NCBI RefSeq assembly: GCF_000281045.1
Contig: NW_008246080.1
Span: forward strand, 394,278 to 436,509
Direction: 5' to 3'
Length of the DNA stretch: 42,232 nt
Source of the DNA: Saprolegnia diclina VS20
Lineage: Eukaryota > Oomycota > Saprolegniomycetes > Saprolegniales > Saprolegniaceae
The notes beneath the pieces were generated by a model. That model worked only from the letters and a program-made list of their open reading frames with translations, ran no database searches and was not told the DNA's origin. Position numbers and translations under genes: made by a program. Positions within the stretch are counted from its first letter, which is position 1. Each line of letters starts with the position of its first letter. Below, piece by piece: positions 39,161 to 42,232 of this stretch.

Positions 39161-39889
39161 ATGGGGCAGGGGGACAGGTCTCTCCCGATCGAGTACGAGT
39201 TGGAGGCTGCGCTGTGCGCGTTAATCCGCTGCCTTCGGAGGGCGCCGAGGCGACTTGCGCCGCCACAGTACCCGCGCCTGCTCCTGGTGTGGCGCGTGGC
39301 CTGCCTCGTCCCCTACAGCGTCACTTTGGCCCTCGACTGCTACACGACTTGGGGCGCGTCGCTGGCCGATTTTACGGCCTGGAACATTACGCTCCAGGTG
39401 GTATACTTCGTGTTGGCCATCAAGAGCAGCGTGCGACCACGCGGCGACGACGTCCGTCTGGATCTGCTCTTTGACGTGTGCCTTACGTCGGCACTGTCTA
39501 TGGCCTTTGACTTTTGGACGCTGCTCGCGACCCCCGACGTCTTGTCTGAACCTCTGTATAAGGTCCAGCACGGCATCACCGTGATCTGCTTTGGACTCGA
39601 GTTTGCGCTCAACGACCGCGTCGTCACCCCTCGTCATGTCGCGCTCGTTGCGCTCTGGCCACTGCTCTACGGCATCTTTACATGGGCGAGCCACAACGTG
39701 ATCCTGGACGGTGCCTGGCCGTACGATTTTATGGTCGTTGACCAGCCGACCGCGCCATTTTGGTACCTCGGCATTTTTCTACTCCAAGTGGCTTTCTTTA
39801 CGCTGTGTCTGCTCGTCAGCCGCTTCAAGCAATATGCGCTCGAGACCCGACGCGACGACGCACGCTTCACCTCGTACGGCTCCGTGTAG
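39161..39889 (+). CDS. Multipass membrane protein, rolling-stone / AIG1-like
   Basis: 242 aa, single exon, from MGQGDRSLPIEYELEAALCA. About six hydrophobic helices: ~45-60 (WRVACLVPYSVTLALD), ~75-90 (NITLQVVYFVLAI), ~105-122, ~137-152, ~160-178 (VALVALWPLLYGIFTWASH) and ~200-222 (WYLGIFLLQVAFFTLCLLV). The pattern of a Thr-containing W-N helix and a later WP.LYGIFTW..H motif is like the rolling stone / AIG1-ADTRP membrane families, some of which are Thr/His lipid hydrolases. I did not verify alignment of the catalytic pair, so treat function as unknown. Divergent from the pseudokinase gene. Confidence 0.6.
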   Translation: MGQGDRSLPIEYELEAALCALIRCLRRAPRRLAPPQYPRLLLVWRVACLVPYSVTLALDCYTTWGASLADFTAWNITLQVVYFVLAIKSSVRPRGDDVRLDLLFDVCLTSALSMAFDFWTLLATPDVLSEPLYKVQHGITVICFGLEFALNDRVVTPRHVALVALWPLLYGIFTWASHNVILDGAWPYDFMVVDQPTAPFWYLGIFLLQVAFFTLCLLVSRFKQYALETRRDDARFTSYGSV

Positions 39890-40643
39890 ATCGACACTAC
39901 TTTGTTTCTTGTACCTAGCCAACAAGGGTATAAGTCCAATCCTAACGCTGTCGTCGAGATGGTTTCGCGTGGAGTCAGAAACGCAGTGGCTTGCGCCAGC
40001 TAGGAGTCGATCTCAGCAGCAATGCATCAACCCCTCACCCAGTTGCCCGTCGCCGCGAGGCTCCACCGCTGCATCATACCATAGCTCGTCCGCAATGAAA
40101 AGGTTCGGCATAGACTCACGGGCAAATGTGCATGCGTGGCACCCATCGATAACCTGGCGAGAGCACTACGATGGCATCCAAGTCAAAACCAACGGCTTCG
40201 GGATGATCATCATCCGACCATGTCCACCACATGTCCTTGGGCCTAGCCTCCTCTGCGCAACGAAACTGGCCACTTGCCGAAGCGAGCTTGTAGTGCGCCC
40301 CACAGTGCTGGCTGGCCAGCGACTGCTCGCACCGAGGCACTGTTCGCTGAGGTGTTGCATCGTTTCGAAGTGGACCCCATGACGACATATCTATCACCAG
40401 TACGTTCCCTCCTTGCCGCGTCTACGCCATGCCGGTGCATACACCGTACTGTTGCACCGAGAGACTACGGTACGAGTGAAGGTGAATTGCAGCGGACGCG
40501 AAATTTCGATCTTCTCGCAGCACATCCCCGTCAGCAAAGCTCCCGCAGTAGCCAATCACAGCGTCGCAAGTACAGTACGCCCCGTTGATTGGCTCAATTC
40601 GCCAGAAAGTCCGCCATCGCACTCGACACAGTATCCATTTGGT
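39890..40643. other. Intergenic upstream of kinase 5
   Basis: 754 bp, no gene recognised; short frames on both strands without domains. The last 100 bp contain the CCAAT pair. Confidence 0.45.
40552..40592. promoter_or_regulatory. Inverted CCAAT-box pair upstream of kinase 5
   Basis: CCAAT at 40552-40556 and ATTGG at 40588-40592, starts 36 bp apart, ending 51 bp before the start codon at 40644. It matches the arrangement at kinase 3. Confidence 0.5.
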
Positions 40644-42232
40644 ATGTCGAGCAACTCGTGGCTCGAGAACGCGGACCTGGTCACCAAGTACCAAGCGCTC
40701 AGTGGCCTCAACACCAGCACGATCGGCGTCAGCGCGACGCCTACCAAGCCGGATGCAGCCATCACCGTGCGCCTCAACAAGGTCAACTTGACCTGGGACG
40801 ACCTCCCGCCGCTCGCCAAACTCGCCATTCTCTGGGACATGGGTTTTGTCCCATCCAACCCAACCGTCGACGTGAACGCTCTCAGCCGCATCTACACGCG
40901 CTGCGTCGGCTCGGTCGGCGAGTCCATGGCCAGCATCGCGCTCCCCAAGACAGACTTTTTGGCTTCCCAGAGCGACGCCACCACGCGGCCGTGCAATTCG
41001 GCGACTTCTGGCGTCTACCTCCGGCAAGAAAACTCGAATGGCGGCCGCCTGCGCCCGGACACGCGGGGCGCGACGGGCACAATCACGATGGGCAACATCA
41101 AGGACAGCCACAGCAGCATGTGGGCGCAAGACGGCCAGGGCCTCGGCGCAGCGCCGTACCCGAACCTGCAGCGCCACGCATGGAACGACAAGGAGTTTTG
41201 GCTCATCTTCTCCATCCACACGCAAGAGCTGGCGAGCGAGCCGCAGTGGGGCACATGTCCGGACAAGACGACGCCCGCCGGCGCGACGTTTCCGTGCCAG
41301 GTGTTTGACGGCAGCGTGCCGCCGACAGGATGGTGTGTGCCCTCCAACTCGCAAGCCATGGACGCATGGCTCAAGACGATTGCGACGCAAAAGGCCAACG
41401 CGACGCCTCGTCCGTCGACCAGCGCGCCGACCGCCGCATCGTCAACGTCATCGGCATCCACCGGCCTCTCAACGGCCGCGATCCTCGGCATCGGCATTGG
41501 CGGTGGGGTACTGCTGGCCCTAGGTATCTGGTGGTGTCTCTCACGTCGGCGCAAACAAGAATCGTCCGACGAGCCTGGGTACATTGAGATGCGCCCAAGA
41601 GATCGGTACTCGGTGACGACCTCGACGCAGCCAACGCAGACCCGGACGGGGTCGTACCAGCCGATCACGACTGCCTCGCACACGCTCAACGAGTTCCAGC
41701 GCGACCCGTTGCTGAGCCAAAAGCGCGTCCCGTACTCGGCTGTCACCTGCTCACGGCTCCTCTCAAAAGGTGCGTTCGGCGAGGTCTGGCTCGGTTCGTT
41801 CAACGGCCAAGTCGTCGCTATCAAGCGCCTTCTCGACTCCAAGCGGACGTCTGAGGCCGAGATTGAAGGCTTTGCCGACGAGATCCGGCTCATGGCGTCG
41901 TTCACGCACCCCAACATTGTTCGCTTTGTTGGCTTTGCCTGGGACTCGCTCCAGAACCTCTGCGCGGTCACCGAGTACATGCCCCAAGGCGACCTCCACA
42001 CGTATCTGCAGTCGCATCTGCAGCTCCAGTGGCGGCGCCATGAGAAGATCAAAATTGCGCTCGGCATCGCCCACGCTCTTGCGTACCTGCACAGTCTCTC
42101 GCCTACGATCATCCACCGCGACCTCAAGAGCAAGAACGTGCTCATGGCAGCGGGCTGTGAAGCCAAGTTGAGCGACTTTGGCATCTCGCGCGAGCGCACA
42201 CAAGACGAGACGATGACGGCGGGCGTCGGCAC
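40644..42232 (+). CDS. Ectodomain-TM-TKL receptor-like kinase, paralog 5 (3' end outside window)
   Basis: 529 codons in the window, open at the end, from MSSNSWLENADLVTKYQALS. Ectodomain ~1-260: LWDMGFVPS, SMASIALPKTDFLASQS, YLRQENSNGG, SHSSMWAQDGQGL, FDGSVPPTGWC. Cys contexts YTRC, RPC, GTC, PC, WC; the third family Cys (TKC in paralog 3) reads TRG here. Ser/Thr/Ala-rich stalk, TM ~274-297 (AILGIGIGGGVLLALGIWWC), then SRRRK. Kinase from ~367 has SKGAFGEVWLGSF, VAIKRLL, HRDLKSKN and DFGISRER; the window stops in the activation segment. DNA from 41673 on is nearly identical to kinase 3, whereas the ectodomains differ clearly. Presumably active. Confidence 0.9.
   Translation, partial: MSSNSWLENADLVTKYQALSGLNTSTIGVSATPTKPDAAITVRLNKVNLTWDDLPPLAKLAILWDMGFVPSNPTVDVNALSRIYTRCVGSVGESMASIALPKTDFLASQSDATTRPCNSATSGVYLRQENSNGGRLRPDTRGATGTITMGNIKDSHSSMWAQDGQGLGAAPYPNLQRHAWNDKEFWLIFSIHTQELASEPQWGTCPDKTTPAGATFPCQVFDGSVPPTGWCVPSNSQAMDAWLKTIATQKANATPRPSTSAPTAASSTSSASTGLSTAAILGIGIGGGVLLALGIWWCLSRRRKQESSDEPGYIEMRPRDRYSVTTSTQPTQTRTGSYQPITTASHTLNEFQRDPLLSQKRVPYSAVTCSRLLSKGAFGEVWLGSFNGQVVAIKRLLDSKRTSEAEIEGFADEIRLMASFTHPNIVRFVGFAWDSLQNLCAVTEYMPQGDLHTYLQSHLQLQWRRHEKIKIALGIAHALAYLHSLSPTIIHRDLKSKNVLMAAGCEAKLSDFGISRERTQDETMTAGVG
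41673..42232 (+). repeat. Near-identical kinase-domain segment shared with 35435-35994
   Basis: Second copy of the 560-bp homogenised segment; it continues to the window edge, so its 3' limit is unknown. Confidence 0.9.

Noticed and set aside
1-42232. tRNA, rRNA, CRISPR arrays, retroelements
   Set aside because: No cloverleaf boxes, rRNA motifs, regularly spaced repeats, or polymerase/integrase-like frames were recognised on either strand by reading.

Overview
The window looks like nuclear DNA of an oomycete, most likely a saprolegnialean (Saprolegnia, Achlya, Thraustotheca or Aphanomyces type). The reasons are GC-rich, closely packed genes on both strands, GT-AG introns of mostly 39-62 nt, and paralogous receptor-like TKL kinases with a shared ectodomain, a gene class I associate with this group. 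The taxon is an inference. I see no rRNA, tRNA, CRISPR array or recognisable transposable element.

Layout: the end of a Myb gene (1-602); an RCC1-repeat gene with 12 introns (684-3319, -); a cluster of C2/dysferlin-domain (DysF) genes (3876-8003); two head-to-head paralogs of an unknown family (8143-10260); a BTB/SPRY-like gene (10429-11407); a catalytically dead dual-specificity-phosphatase-like gene (12379-13137); a divergent FAM47-like / B-box pair (13621-16062); a TPR protein with a decayed prolyl-hydroxylase-like domain (16172-17656, -); an O-methyltransferase (18300-19361, -); a small ORF (19797-20000). From 20203 to the end, five paralogous ectodomain-TM-TKL kinases alternate with housekeeping genes: CDP-diacylglycerol synthase, a Cor1/SYCP3-like coiled-coil gene, a sugar-phosphate/MFS transporter, the DNA polymerase alpha B subunit (POLA2) and a multipass membrane protein.

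The kinase family is the most interesting system. Five genes (20203-22065 -, 31724-33622 +, 34460-36292 +, 36862-38799 -, 40644-window end +) share a ~260-residue ectodomain with six conserved cysteines, one TM helix and a cytoplasmic kinase domain, and none has an obvious signal peptide. One is a clear pseudokinase (HRD and DFG lost). Two have kinase domains almost identical in DNA (6 differences in 560 bp) but diverged ectodomains, suggesting gene conversion or recent shuffling of sensor onto a shared signalling module.

Exon structures were worked out by hand from protein-family continuity and GT-AG sites. In the RCC1, POLA2, MFS, C2/DysF, O-methyltransferase, unknown-pair, BTB, Cor1-like and pseudokinase genes the exon phases close exactly, so I trust those models; transcript starts are not determined.
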